64,000 nucleotides of DNA from the NCBI GenBank assembly GCA_951813615.1, contig OX638377.1, positions 4,614,599 through 4,678,598 of the forward strand. The letters are read 5' to 3'. The stretch comes from an uncultured Latescibacterota bacterium (GTDB lineage: Bacteria; Latescibacterota; UBA2968; UBA8231). The notes under the pieces are model-generated. The model was not told the origin of the DNA. It did not search any database and saw only the letters and a list, made by a program, of their open reading frames with translations. This document shows, piece by piece, positions 41,669 through 50,690 of this stretch. How positions within the stretch are numbered: the first letter of the stretch is position 1; each line of letters begins with the position of its first letter. A program made the translations under genes and the position numbers.

Positions 41669-42205
41669 TTAATGAGTGCCCGTTGCAAGCAGCGATTTGA
41701 TTTGCCCCCACGAGGTCTCGGCCACAGCCGTAGCCTGATTGGTTCCTGGACAAGGAGCGGACGAACACAAACAACTTTTCTGCGTCTTGCCGTTGATATG
41801 GTAGGCGGTGCATGTCCGGTATGGCTCGTCCGGATTAAAATCCTCGCACAGTCTGGAGCGGTGGCATCTAAAACTCTGGTCCGTTGCATTGTCTGGCACG
41901 ACCAATGAACAAGGAGTAGAAGAATAGCGCCTATCCGCTATATACAGCTCGCACTTATTATTTGAGGCGAATGTGATCCAGGCGTATTTCGGATATGGTG
42001 TATTTCTATCTATATATTCCCAAGAACAAAAACGATGATCGGGGTTTAAGCTACAATCAAAACACTGGTCCCATTTTGCTTCATCGCTACCACAACGAAT
42101 TCCATCCTTGTCATGGTCGGCTTGGCCCAAGTTAATCGCAAGCAGGAGCACAAGCACCGTGAGGATCGTTGCGGCTTGCAACGTGCGTAGCATTGATTTG
42201 TTCAT
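41669..42205 (-). CDS. Secreted Cys-rich protein with C-terminal SWGxIK tag
   Basis: 178 residues. Signal peptide with hydrophobic core ILTVLVLLLAINLG, then a mature part with about 12 cysteines (DQCFDCSLNPDHRFC, SRLCEDFNP, SCLCSSAPCPG), which would form disulfides outside the cytoplasm. No known domain. It ends TAVAETSWGQIKSLLATGTH, the same tag carried by the propeller proteins upstream. Because the rest of the protein is unrelated to them, the tag behaves as a separate module. Last gene of the leftward cluster, 42 bp after the WD40 gene. Confidence 0.7.
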   Translation of the reverse strand: MNKSMLRTLQAATILTVLVLLLAINLGQADHDKDGIRCGSDEAKWDQCFDCSLNPDHRFCSWEYIDRNTPYPKYAWITFASNNKCELYIADRRYSSTPCSLVVPDNATDQSFRCHRSRLCEDFNPDEPYRTCTAYHINGKTQKSCLCSSAPCPGTNQATAVAETSWGQIKSLLATGTH

Positions 42206-42247
42206 TTGTGTCCTCCATAGTTGAGGATTGGAGCTACAGCAGCCTGT

Positions 42248-43300
42248 TCATCGCTTCGTCTCCCGATCTTGCAAATGCCTCTTGATCCGTCCCCACGAGG
42301 TCTCGGCCACAGCCGTCGGTTCCCCGCCAGTATAAGACGCGATGTCCCAGAAATGCACCAAGTAGGATTGACCCGTGGCGCTGGCCAACGTGCGACCATC
42401 CGGTGAATACGCCACGAAGTCCGCACGCCCTTCGAGCGTATTGAGAAGTTCGCCTGTCGCCGCATCCCAAAGATGGATCGTGTGGTCATTAGTACTGACC
42501 AACATGCCTCCATCCGGTGAATACGCCAAACCACCACCACAGTTACTGAAATGACCTAGCCCTTCGAGCGTATTGAGAAGTTCACCTGTCGTCGCATCCC
42601 AAAGACGAACAGTTTCGTCGGAACTCCCACTGACCAGCCTGCGCCCATCCGGTGAGTATGAAACACTCCCGACACCATCCGTGTGCCCTCTAAGCGTGTT
42701 GAGAAGTTCACCCGTCTTTGCGTCCCAAAGACGAATCGTTTCGTCGGAACTCCCACTGACCAGCCTGCGACCATCCGGCGAGTATGAAACACTCCCGACA
42801 CCATCCGTGTGCCCTCTAAGCGTATTGAGAAGTTCACCTGTTGTCGTGTCCCAAAGACGAATCGTTTTGTCGAGACTCCCACTAGCCACCGCGTCCCCTC
42901 CCGGCGAATACGATACGCTAAAGACGTTATCCCTATGCCCTTCGAGTGTATTGAGGAGTTCACCCGTCGCCACATCCCAAAGACGAACCCTTTCGTCGAA
43001 GCTCCCGCTGACCAGCCTGCGACCATCCGGTGAATACGCCACATCCCAGACCAAATACGTATGCCCTGCAAGTATGTTGAGGAGTTTACCCGTCTTTGCG
43101 TCCCAAAGACGAACCCTTTCGTCGAAATGCCCAGTGGCTACTGCGTCCCCGTCTGGTGAATACGCCACACTAGTAGCCCAAGTTGGTAGCCCTTTGGAAT
43201 AGCTGCTACCCCCTTGGGAATAGCTGCTATCCGGCAGGCCAAAAGCTATCAAGCAGGCGATTAACACGAGGCAGGTTTGATGCACAACTCGCGTTTTCAT
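42248..43300 (-). CDS. Secreted seven-bladed WD40 propeller with SWGRIK tag
   Basis: 350 residues from the ATG at 43300 (AAAGGAG upstream). Signal peptide MKTRVVHQTCLVLIACLIAF, then seven WD repeats of the type VAYSPDGRRLVSGSFDERVR LWD, one complete propeller. Tail PTAVAETSWGRIKRHLQDRE. WD40 propellers are protein-binding platforms; exported ones are unusual. Blades share high DNA identity, so they evolve by internal duplication. Paralogue of 52672-53736. The frame is open upstream to 43504, but that part overlaps the FG-GAP pseudogene and is not used. Confidence 0.88.
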   Translation of the reverse strand: MKTRVVHQTCLVLIACLIAFGLPDSSYSQGGSSYSKGLPTWATSVAYSPDGDAVATGHFDERVRLWDAKTGKLLNILAGHTYLVWDVAYSPDGRRLVSGSFDERVRLWDVATGELLNTLEGHRDNVFSVSYSPGGDAVASGSLDKTIRLWDTTTGELLNTLRGHTDGVGSVSYSPDGRRLVSGSSDETIRLWDAKTGELLNTLRGHTDGVGSVSYSPDGRRLVSGSSDETVRLWDATTGELLNTLEGLGHFSNCGGGLAYSPDGGMLVSTNDHTIHLWDAATGELLNTLEGRADFVAYSPDGRTLASATGQSYLVHFWDIASYTGGEPTAVAETSWGRIKRHLQDRETKR

Positions 43301-43400
43301 GGAAAACTCCTTTCGGTGAGTTTTGAGGACTCTGCGGTAGCGCAAGCGGAAGACACGACTAATGGAGTGCCCGACGAAAGCAGCGATCCAGTCGGATCGT

Positions 43401-45038
43401 CTATTCGAGCTTGACCATCTTGCGGGTGCGTAGCTGCTCGCCCACGCGCACCTGATACAAATAGGCTCCAGAAGCGACGGGTTGACCCTGCCCGTCTCGG
43501 CCATCCCAAGTCAGCCGGTGTTCGCCCGCCGCCAACGGACCCGACCACACTTGGCGCACAAGCTATCCCAGGAGGTTGTAGATGGCTACGTCCACAGCCT
43601 CGGCAGCCTCGGGCACCGATAGGGGGATGGTCGTGGCCGGATTAAACGGATTGGGATAGTTCGCACCCAAGACAAACTCCGACGGCGTAGCCGCCTCAAC
43701 AGCTACGGCTGTGGGCAGACTGTTCTGGTTGATAAATACAAAAGCCCCACCAGGAACCCCCCAAGCCCCTAAAGTACCGCCATCCTCATTCCGCCCCAGC
43801 ACGATCAGATCGGCGGCCCCATCGCCGTTGAGGTCGCCGGCAAGCACCTCGTTGCCCATGCCTCCCGTACCCGGTAGCCGGTAGCGGCCTTCGAGGACAG
43901 GCACGCCATCGCGCTGGCCGAGCAAGACGACCAAGGCCGGACCCGTTTCCCCGTTGCCATCGACCAAGGCCACGTCCGGCAGACCATCGCCGTTGAGGTC
44001 GCTGACGAGTGGACGACCTTGCACGTGTACCTGCGAGCCGAGCAGCGTGTGGCTTGTCACCGCGCCCGAGGCGTCCAGACGCCACAGCGCCAAGCCGTGG
44101 TGAGTATATACGTAAGAGGAGACGGTTACTTCGACGATGCCAACTAAATCCACCTGTCCATCGCGACCGACCTGCAGAGGGGTGTATCCACAGGGGTTGA
44201 CCATGGACTTAAAAGAAAGCGGCGGCTTCGCGCTGGCCGCCCACGGCTGGGTCAGCCAAACCCTAGTCGGCCCAGACTCTTGGAGCTGTCGATAGCACGA
44301 TCGAGTCCATAACAGGCGCACGGACCCTCCCGCTCCTAACGATTGCTCAGCGGGCCAAAGCATAGGCCAGAGCCCCGCCTCGCTGTCGAGGGTGAACTGG
44401 TCGCTGCGGACAAACTCCGCGTCGCCATCGTTGAACCACAGGGTCGCTTGGGATGTCCCGTCGTGGGTGTGCTCTGCCTCGTCCTCATACTCCTCATACC
44501 CCGTGACCAACAGGTCCAAATCGCCGTCGCCTTCACCATCGGCTAGGCCAACGAAACCAGTGTTGGGCAGTCGCAGGATGGTTGCAAAGCCGTCCTCGCC
44601 CCGGTTGTGCCACAGTTCGAAGTTTAATCCCTCCTCAAAGGCCAGATCTAAGAGTCCATCCCCGTCGAAGTCGGCCCCCCAGATACTAATGATGGGCACA
44701 CTGCTTGCTCCTGCTTCTTCTCTTCCGTGCATGACGTCGTGGGTGAGAACCAAGCCACCCAAGCCGTCGTTGGACGCCACGGTCCAGCCCCAGTGTGGAA
44801 AGTGCTCTCCCGAAGCTCCGTCGTCTGCATATACGTGTGGCGACCAACGAATCCAACCTACCACGAGATCCAAATCCCCATCGCCATCTACATCGCCCAA
44901 AACGCCGGTATCATCGAACCCCAAGCCGATGCCCGGGCCAAGGGTGAAAAAGTCGGGTTCTGCGAACAACGCACCGGGCGAGGCAAAGGCCCCGTGTGGA
45001 GCCGCCAACAGCAAAACAGCTACGATAAAGCGGTGCAT
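43401..45038 (-). pseudogene. Secreted FG-GAP (VCBS) propeller with FlgD-like tail, broken by one amber codon
   Basis: The frame from 45038 begins with signal peptide MHRFIVAVLLLAAPHGAFA, has calcium-type loops DVDGDGDLDLVVG, DFDGDGLLDLAF, DLNGDGLPDVALVDGN and DLNGDGAADLIVLG, and enters the C-terminal YPNPFNPATTIPLSVP domain. At 43563-43565 it meets TAG where both paralogues have CAG (YNLLGQLV). Beyond the TAG the same frame stays intact for 53 codons, LVRQVW through to RTRKMVKLE, stopping at 43401. A single C-to-T change therefore removes the last part of the sorting domain. The protein may be made truncated (491 residues) and unsorted. Confidence 0.8.
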
Positions 45039-45063
45039 AGTTTACCTCCTGAGGTTAAGAGCA

Positions 45064-45098
45064 CGTAGGGGTGGCTTGCGCTCCGCACCGCCCCTACG
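45064..45098. repeat. Intergenic stem-loop repeat, copy 1
   Basis: CGTAGGGGTGGCTTGCGCTC then CGCACCGCCCCTACG: an 11-bp stem (one G-T) with a short GC loop. It lies just past a PD40 gene stop codon. The same unit, together with adjoining sequence (CGAGGCGCGATTAATGAGAA), recurs at 46255-46289 and 50644-50678. Confidence 0.7.
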
Positions 45099-45110
45099 GA
45101 CGAGGCGCGA

Positions 45111-46133
45111 TTAATGAGAAAGCAGCGATTTGATCCGTCCCCACGAGGTTTCGGCCACAGCCGTCGGCTCCTCGCCGGTATAAGGCGCGATGTCCATCAC
45201 GTAAATCCCCCAGTCGCCGTCGCGGTTGGACTCAAAGGCGATGTACCGACCATCGGGAGACCAAGACGGAGACCTGTAGTTGGCCGAGTCGTCCGTCAGG
45301 CGGCGAGGGTTGCTCCCATCCGAACCCATCACGTAAATCCCAACCCTGTCGTACCACTCGGACTCAAAGGCGATGTACTGGCCGTCTGGAGACCAAGACG
45401 GAGACCTGTAGTCGACCGAGTCGTCCGTCAGGCGGTCCGTCAGGCGGCGGGGATTGCTCCCATCCGAACCCATCACGTAAATATCGCTGGCGCCGCGCTC
45501 GGAAACGAAGGCGATGTGCTGGCCATCCGGAGACCAAGACGGAGAATCGACCTGCTCCGGGTGGTCGGTCAGGCGGCGGGAGTTGCTCCCATCCGAGCCT
45601 ATCACGTAAATCTCAGCTTTTCCGAGGCTACCGCGCCGAGACACGAAGGCGATGTACTGGCCATCCGGAGACCAAGACGGAGCCCAGTCCCAATGCGAGT
45701 CATTGGTCAGGTTGCGGCGGTCGCTCCCATCCGAGCCTATCACGTAAATATCGCTGACGCCGCGCTCGGAAACGAAGGCGATGTGCTGGCCATCCGGAGA
45801 CCAAGTGGGAAGCGCGGCCCAAGCCGGGTGGTCGGTCAGGCGACGGAAGTTGCTCCCATCCGAGCCTATCACGTAAACCTTAGCCCTGCCGTCGCGCTCG
45901 AACCCGAAGGCGATATACCGACCATCCGGAGACCAAGTGGGAGCACTCCAGCTAGCCGAGTAGTCAGTCAGGCGGCGTATGGCCCCGACGACCCAAGCCC
46001 CCTCACCACTGCTCGTCACCGCTTGTTCAATCCCCGCCGACAGTTCAACATCCTCAGCGTCGGCATGCCCCCAGCCAGCGACGGCCAATCCCAGCGTTGT
46101 CAAGCAGACGATCAGTAGAGATCGATAGTTCAT
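45111..46133 (-). CDS. Secreted PD40/TolB-like propeller with SWGRIK tag
   Basis: 340 residues. Signal peptide MNYRSLLIVCLTTLGLAVAG; six blades with the PD40 signature (PSWSPDGQYIAFVS, IYVIGSDGSNSRRLTDHP). The tail is PTAVAETSWGRIKSLLSH. PD40 repeats are those of TolB and peptidase propellers; here no peptidase follows, so a binding role is likely. Blades share high DNA identity. A sigma-54-like promoter lies about 55 bp upstream (46187-46202). Confidence 0.88.
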   Translation of the reverse strand: MNYRSLLIVCLTTLGLAVAGWGHADAEDVELSAGIEQAVTSSGEGAWVVGAIRRLTDYSASWSAPTWSPDGRYIAFGFERDGRAKVYVIGSDGSNFRRLTDHPAWAALPTWSPDGQHIAFVSERGVSDIYVIGSDGSDRRNLTNDSHWDWAPSWSPDGQYIAFVSRRGSLGKAEIYVIGSDGSNSRRLTDHPEQVDSPSWSPDGQHIAFVSERGASDIYVMGSDGSNPRRLTDRLTDDSVDYRSPSWSPDGQYIAFESEWYDRVGIYVMGSDGSNPRRLTDDSANYRSPSWSPDGRYIAFESNRDGDWGIYVMDIAPYTGEEPTAVAETSWGRIKSLLSH

Positions 46134-46186
46134 AACGTGGCTCCTTTTAGAAGGTTATGAATAGGGTGCGCTACGGAGGAAATATA

Positions 46187-46202
46187 GGCACATTCCGTGC
46201 CA
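46187..46202 (-). promoter_or_regulatory. Possible second sigma-54-type promoter
   Basis: Minus strand TGGCACGGAATGTGCC: perfect -24 TGGCACG, correct spacing, -12 reads GTGCC (consensus TTGCW), so GG and GC dinucleotides are kept. It points at the PD40 gene starting at 46133. The site is also palindromic (GGCAC-N5-GTGCC), so it could instead be an operator. An inverted repeat AATACGG-N7-CCGTATT follows at 46205-46225 and carries the ATACG/CGTAT half-sites found at 55080-55134. Confidence 0.4.
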
Positions 46203-46254
46203 AAAATACGGCCACCGACCGTATTCTCCATGCGGTAGCACAAGCGAAAGGGCG

Positions 46255-46289
46255 CGTAGGGGCGGCTTGCGCTCCGCACCGCCCCTACG
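46255..46289. repeat. Intergenic stem-loop repeat, copy 2
   Basis: CGTAGGGGCGGCTTGCGCTC then CGCACCGCCCCTACG, a perfect 11-bp stem. It sits 13 bp beyond the stop codon of the PD40 gene 46302-47210, as in copies 1 and 3. Confidence 0.7.
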
Positions 46290-46301
46290 CACGAGGCGCG
46301 A

Positions 46302-47210
46302 TTAATGAGAAAGCAGCGATTTGATCCGTCCCCACGACTGGGACTCGACGCTCGTAGCAGCAGGGATCGCCGGTTGCCAAGCAGGCGAGTGTCCACCTAA
46401 GCCATTGGTCAGATTGACCAAGTTGCTCCCGTCTATATCAACGGCCCAAATCTCCATAGTGCTGTTAGTGGTGAAAGAAGTGAAGGCTATCCTCATGCTG
46501 TTGGGTGCCCAAGTAAGGGGATAAGGAGGGGCATTTAAGATGTCGGGATTCCAAGAGGGATCGAAGTTAGGTAGGTCGGACAGGGGAATGTTGTCCGTGT
46601 ACCCATCTTCACCGGTACTCCAGATACGGAGGAGAGCTTGGCCAGCGGGCACACCAAGGGAAACTTGGTCAAGGAGACCAACACGCAAAAAGACGTATGC
46701 TCCTTTGGTTCTGTCTGGAGAAAGATTGAGATGGTCTTGGAAGCGGCGGAGTATCAAAGCCGCCTCCCTCCCTTCCATAAGTGAGGAGCCACTTCCGTCC
46801 AGTGCTACGGCGAACATCTCAGAGCGTTCCCACACAGGGTAGTAAATGCTACGCCCGTCTTCAGACCAAAAAAGGACATCTGAGTTGATAGGGTCTATTA
46901 ATTCACTATCATCTGTTAGCTGCTGTGGATTGCCGCCGTCGGCGTCCATCACCCAAACGGCACTACCGGAATAATCGGCTCCAACGTCGATATAGGCGAT
47001 CTTCGTGCCATCCGGGGACCAAACCGGGCTAGCGCAATGCCGGCCTTGGGTTAGGTTTACGGGGTTGCTCCCATCCGCATTCATAATCCACACGTCACGA
47101 TCCCCCTCGCGGTAGGAGAGAAACGCTATTTTACCGTCGGCTTGCCCCCAGCCAGCGACGGCCAGCCCCAGCGTTGCCAAGCAGACGACAAATAGGGCTC
47201 GATAGTTCAT
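46302..47210 (-). CDS. Secreted PD40-type propeller with SWGRIK tag
   Basis: 302 residues. Signal peptide MNYRALFVVCLATLGLAVAG, mature start near QADGKIAFLS. Recognisable blades: DVWIMNADGSNPVNLTQG, PVWSPDGTKIAYIDV, VWVMDADGGNPQQLTDD, WAPNSMRIAFTSF and IWAVDIDGSNLVNLTNG; the middle blades have diverged. Tail ATSVESQSWGRIKSLLSH. Paralogues at 50691, 51710 and 53896 share the same signal peptide almost letter for letter. Outer-surface or periplasmic binding protein by inference. Confidence 0.85.
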   Translation of the reverse strand: MNYRALFVVCLATLGLAVAGWGQADGKIAFLSYREGDRDVWIMNADGSNPVNLTQGRHCASPVWSPDGTKIAYIDVGADYSGSAVWVMDADGGNPQQLTDDSELIDPINSDVLFWSEDGRSIYYPVWERSEMFAVALDGSGSSLMEGREAALILRRFQDHLNLSPDRTKGAYVFLRVGLLDQVSLGVPAGQALLRIWSTGEDGYTDNIPLSDLPNFDPSWNPDILNAPPYPLTWAPNSMRIAFTSFTTNSTMEIWAVDIDGSNLVNLTNGLGGHSPAWQPAIPAATSVESQSWGRIKSLLSH

Positions 47211-47343
47211 AACGCGGCTCCTTTCAGAAGGTTAGGAATGGGGTAGAGCGTTGTAATAACGCACTGTACAAAACAGACGAAATCGTGGCCCACCTACAGC
47301 AATTTGATATCGCTCTTTTCCTTCTTTTTTATGGTCAGATCGT

Positions 47344-49017
47344 CTATTCGAGCTTGACCATTTTTCGGGTGCGCAGTTGATCGCCCACGCGTAGCTGATA
47401 CAAATAGGCTCCGGAAGCGACGAGTTGGCCCTTATCGTCTCGGCCATCCCAAGTCAGCCGATGTTCGCCCGCTGTCAACGGACCCGACCACACTTGGCGC
47501 ACAAGCTGTCCCAAGAGGTTGTAGATGGCTACGTCCACAGCCTCAGCACCGTCGGGCACCGACAGGGGGATGGTTGTGGCCGGATTAAACGGATTGGGAT
47601 AGTTCGCACCCAAGACAAAGTCCGACGGCGTGGCCGACTCAACGGCCACAGCTGTGGGTGGACTGTTCTGGTTGATAAAGACGAAAGCCCCACCCTTTGT
47701 ATAGAAGTACCCATCATTAGGTACACGCCCCAACACGACCAGCTCGGCGGCCCCATCGCCGTTGAGGTCACCGGCGAGCACCTCGCTGCCCGTGCCCGAC
47801 ACCTGATAGCGGCCTTCAAGGGCTCCATCGCCGTTGAGGTCGCCAGCGAGCGCCTCGTCGATCGTGCTCGACAGCCGGTAGCGGCCTTCGAGGACAGGCA
47901 CGCCATTGCGCTGGCCGAGCAAGACGACCAAGGCCGGACCCGTTTCCTCGTTGCTATCGATCACGGCCACGTCCATCAAACCATCGCCGTTGAGGTCGCT
48001 GACCAGGGGGTGACTTTCCACGTGGATCTGCGAGCCGAGCAGGGTGTGGCTTGCCACCACGCCCGAGGCGTCCAGACGCCACAGCACCAAGCCGTGGTAG
48101 GTGAAGAAATAGGCGTTAACGAAGCGCTCGGAGGGGATAGCGGTTACCTCGGCGACTCCGACTAAATCCACCTGCCCATCGCGACCGGCCTGTAGCGGAG
48201 TGGAGTAACAGGGGTTGACCATGGACTCAAAAAAAAGCGGTGGCTCCGCGCTGGCCGCCCACGGCTGGGTTAGCCAAACCTCCGTCGGTCCAGCCTCTTC
48301 GAACCTCCAACACGATCGGAGCCATAACAGGCGCGCGGCCCCTCCCGCTCCCAGCGATCGCTCGGCAGGCCAAAGCCTAGGCCAGAACCCCTCCTCGCTG
48401 TCGAGGGTGAATCGATCACTGCGGACAAACGCCGCGTCGCCGTCGTTGGACCACAGGGTCGCTTGGGATGGCCCCTCGTGGCTGTGGTGTGCCTCGTCGT
48501 CATGCTCCTCATACTCCGTGACCAACAGGTCCACATCGCCGTCGCCTTCACCATCGACTAGGCCAATGAAACCGACATTGGATAGTTGCAGGATGGTGGC
48601 AAAGCCGTCCTCGCCCCGGTTGTGCCACAGTTCGAGGCTGTGTCCCTCCCGAAAGGCCAGATCCAAGAGTCCATCCCCGTCGAAGTCGTCCCCCCAGATA
48701 CTAACGATGGGCGTTCTCGGTCTTTCTCTTGATGGGCGGGTGACGTTGTGGGTGGGGACCAAGCCGCCCAAGCCGTCGTTGGACGCCACCATCCAGCCCC
48801 ATTGTGGCGCCCAACGAGCCCAAGCTACCACGAGGTCCAAATCCCCGTCGCCATCTACATCGCCCAAAGTGCCGGTGTCATCACTGGGCCCCCGACCGAT
48901 GCCGGCACCGGCTTTGCCGAGGGGGATAAAGTTGGGTTCTGCGAACAACTCCCCTGTTGCGGCAAAGGCCCCGGGTGGAGCTGCCAACAGCAAAATAGCT
49001 GCGATAAAGCGGTGCAT
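47344..49017 (-). CDS. Secreted FG-GAP (VCBS) propeller with FlgD-like sorting domain
   Basis: 557 residues. Signal peptide MHRFIAAILLLAAPPGAFA. Calcium-binding loops DVDGDGDLDLVVA, DFDGDGLLDLAF, DLNGDGLMDVAVID and DLNGDGAAELVVLG belong to an integrin-like seven-bladed propeller. C-terminal FlgD/T9SS-like domain from YPNPFNPATTIPLSVP to RTRKMVKLE. Compared with its paralogues it carries a short internal duplication (AGDLNGDGALEGRYQVSG, about residues 390-415). Starts 33 bp after the next FG-GAP gene, so the two are cotranscribed. Confidence 0.88.
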   Translation of the reverse strand: MHRFIAAILLLAAPPGAFAATGELFAEPNFIPLGKAGAGIGRGPSDDTGTLGDVDGDGDLDLVVAWARWAPQWGWMVASNDGLGGLVPTHNVTRPSRERPRTPIVSIWGDDFDGDGLLDLAFREGHSLELWHNRGEDGFATILQLSNVGFIGLVDGEGDGDVDLLVTEYEEHDDEAHHSHEGPSQATLWSNDGDAAFVRSDRFTLDSEEGFWPRLWPAERSLGAGGAARLLWLRSCWRFEEAGPTEVWLTQPWAASAEPPLFFESMVNPCYSTPLQAGRDGQVDLVGVAEVTAIPSERFVNAYFFTYHGLVLWRLDASGVVASHTLLGSQIHVESHPLVSDLNGDGLMDVAVIDSNEETGPALVVLLGQRNGVPVLEGRYRLSSTIDEALAGDLNGDGALEGRYQVSGTGSEVLAGDLNGDGAAELVVLGRVPNDGYFYTKGGAFVFINQNSPPTAVAVESATPSDFVLGANYPNPFNPATTIPLSVPDGAEAVDVAIYNLLGQLVRQVWSGPLTAGEHRLTWDGRDDKGQLVASGAYLYQLRVGDQLRTRKMVKLE

Positions 49018-49049
49018 AGTTTACCTCCTAGGTTAAAGGATTAGATCGT

Positions 49050-50618
49050 CTATTCGAGCTTGACCATCTTGCGGGTGAGTAGCTGCTCACCCACGCGTAC
49101 CTGATACAAATAGGCTCCAGAAGCGACGGGTTGGCCCTGCTCGTCGCGGCCATCCCAAGTAAACCGGTGTTCGCCCGCCGACAAAGGACCCGACCATACT
49201 TGGTGCACAAGCTGTCCCAAGAGATTGTAGATGCCTACGTCCACAGCCTCGGCACCGTCGGGCACCGACAGGGGGATGGTCGTGGCCGGATTAAACGGAT
49301 TGGGATAGTTCGCACCCAAGACAAAGGCCGACGGCGTAGCCTGCTCAACGGCTACGGCTGTGGGTGGACTGTTCTGGTTGATTAAGACGAAAGCCCCAAT
49401 TGATACAGACTTAAAAAGACCTTTTTGCACACGCCCCAACACGACCAGCTCGGCGGCCCCATCGCCGTTGAGGTCGCCAGCGAGCACTTGGCTGCCCGTG
49501 CCCGGCAGCCGGTAGCGGCCTTCGAGGACGGGCGCGCCATCGCGCTGGCCGAGCAAGACGACCAAGGCCGGACCCGTTTCCTCGTTGCCATCGACCAAGG
49601 CCACATCCGGCAGCCCATCGCCGTTGAGGTCGCTGACTAGGGGACGACCTTGCACGTGAACCTGCGAGCCGAGCAGCGTGTGGCTTGCCACCACGCCCGA
49701 GGCGTCCAGACGCCACAGCGCCAAGCCGCGGTAGGTATGTACGTAGGAAGAGGAAACGGTTACCTCAGCGATGCCGACTAAATCCACCTGTCCATCGCGG
49801 TCGGCCCGTAGCGGGGTGGAGTAACAGGGGTTGACCATAGACTCAAAAAAAAGCGGCGGCTCCGCGCTGGCCGCCCACGGCTGGGTCAGCCAAGCCTCCA
49901 TCGAATCCCCGCACGATCGAAACCATAACAGGCGCACGGCCCCTCCCGCTCCCAACGATGGCTCGGCGGGCCAAAGCCTAGGCCAGAGCCCCTCCTCGCT
50001 GTCGAGGGTGAACCGATCACTGCGGACAAACGCCGCGTCGCCGTCGTTGTACCACAGGGTCGCTTGGGATGTACCATCGTGGGTGTGCTCTGCCTCGTCC
50101 TCATACTCCTCATACTCCGTGACCAACAGGTCCACATCGCCGTCGCCTTCACCATCGGCTAGGCCAACGAAACCGGTATTGGGCAGTTGCAGGATGGTGG
50201 CAAAGCCTTCTTCGCCCCGGTTGTGCCACAGTTCAAGATTCAATCCCTCCGCAAAGGCCAGATCCAAGAGTCCATCCCCGTCGAAGTCGTCCCCCCAGAG
50301 ACTAAGGATGGGCACTCCTCCTACTTCTCTTTTTGGGCGGATGACTTTGCGGGTGGGGACCAAGCCACCCAAGCCGTCGTTGGATGCCACTATCCAGCCC
50401 CATTGTGGCGCCCAACTAGTCCAAGCTACCACAAGATCCAAATCCCCGTCGCCATCTACATCGCCCAAAGTGCCGGTGTCATCACTGTAGCCCCAGCCGA
50501 TGCCTGCGCCGGGTTTGTCGAGGGGGATAAGGTTGGGCTCTGCGAACAACTCCCCTGTTGAGGCAAAGGCCCCGTGTGGAGCCGCCAACAGCAAAATAGC
50601 TACGATAAAGCGGTGCAT
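49050..50618 (-). CDS. Secreted FG-GAP (VCBS) propeller with FlgD-like sorting domain
   Basis: 522 residues, intact version of the paralogue at 43401. Signal peptide MHRFIVAILLLAAPHGAFA, five or more DxDGDGxxD loops, and a complete C-terminal domain YPNPFNPATTIPLSVP, YNLLGQLVHQVWSGP, SGAYLYQVRVGEQ and RKMVKLE. The CAG glutamine codon here is the one mutated to TAG in the paralogue. Its tail is a different sorting class from the SWGRIK tag of its neighbours. A stem-loop repeat (50644-50678) precedes it. Confidence 0.9.
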   Translation of the reverse strand: MHRFIVAILLLAAPHGAFASTGELFAEPNLIPLDKPGAGIGWGYSDDTGTLGDVDGDGDLDLVVAWTSWAPQWGWIVASNDGLGGLVPTRKVIRPKREVGGVPILSLWGDDFDGDGLLDLAFAEGLNLELWHNRGEEGFATILQLPNTGFVGLADGEGDGDVDLLVTEYEEYEDEAEHTHDGTSQATLWYNDGDAAFVRSDRFTLDSEEGLWPRLWPAEPSLGAGGAVRLLWFRSCGDSMEAWLTQPWAASAEPPLFFESMVNPCYSTPLRADRDGQVDLVGIAEVTVSSSYVHTYRGLALWRLDASGVVASHTLLGSQVHVQGRPLVSDLNGDGLPDVALVDGNEETGPALVVLLGQRDGAPVLEGRYRLPGTGSQVLAGDLNGDGAAELVVLGRVQKGLFKSVSIGAFVLINQNSPPTAVAVEQATPSAFVLGANYPNPFNPATTIPLSVPDGAEAVDVGIYNLLGQLVHQVWSGPLSAGEHRFTWDGRDEQGQPVASGAYLYQVRVGEQLLTRKMVKLE

Positions 50619-50643
50619 AGTTTACCTCCTGAGGTTAAGGGCG

Positions 50644-50678
50644 CGTAGGGGCGGCTTGCGCTCCGCACCGCCCCTATG
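50644..50678. repeat. Intergenic stem-loop repeat, copy 3
   Basis: CGTAGGGGCGGCTTGCGCTC then CGCACCGCCCCTATG, one change from copy 2. Lies 13 bp past the stop codon of the PD40 gene 50691-51656. Confidence 0.7.
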
Positions 50679-50690
50679 CACGAGGCGCGA

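Noticed and set aside
43563..43565. Genetic-code reassignment of TAG
   Set aside because: Other genes in the window, for example those ending at 490, 1881 and 4269, use TAG as a normal stop, and no recoding element is visible.
45114..46118. Long open frame on the plus strand opposite a PD40 propeller gene
   Set aside because: It mirrors the repeats of the minus-strand gene, has no signal peptide or family motif, and its start lies inside the neighbour's tail. The minus-strand gene has a clear signal peptide and blades.
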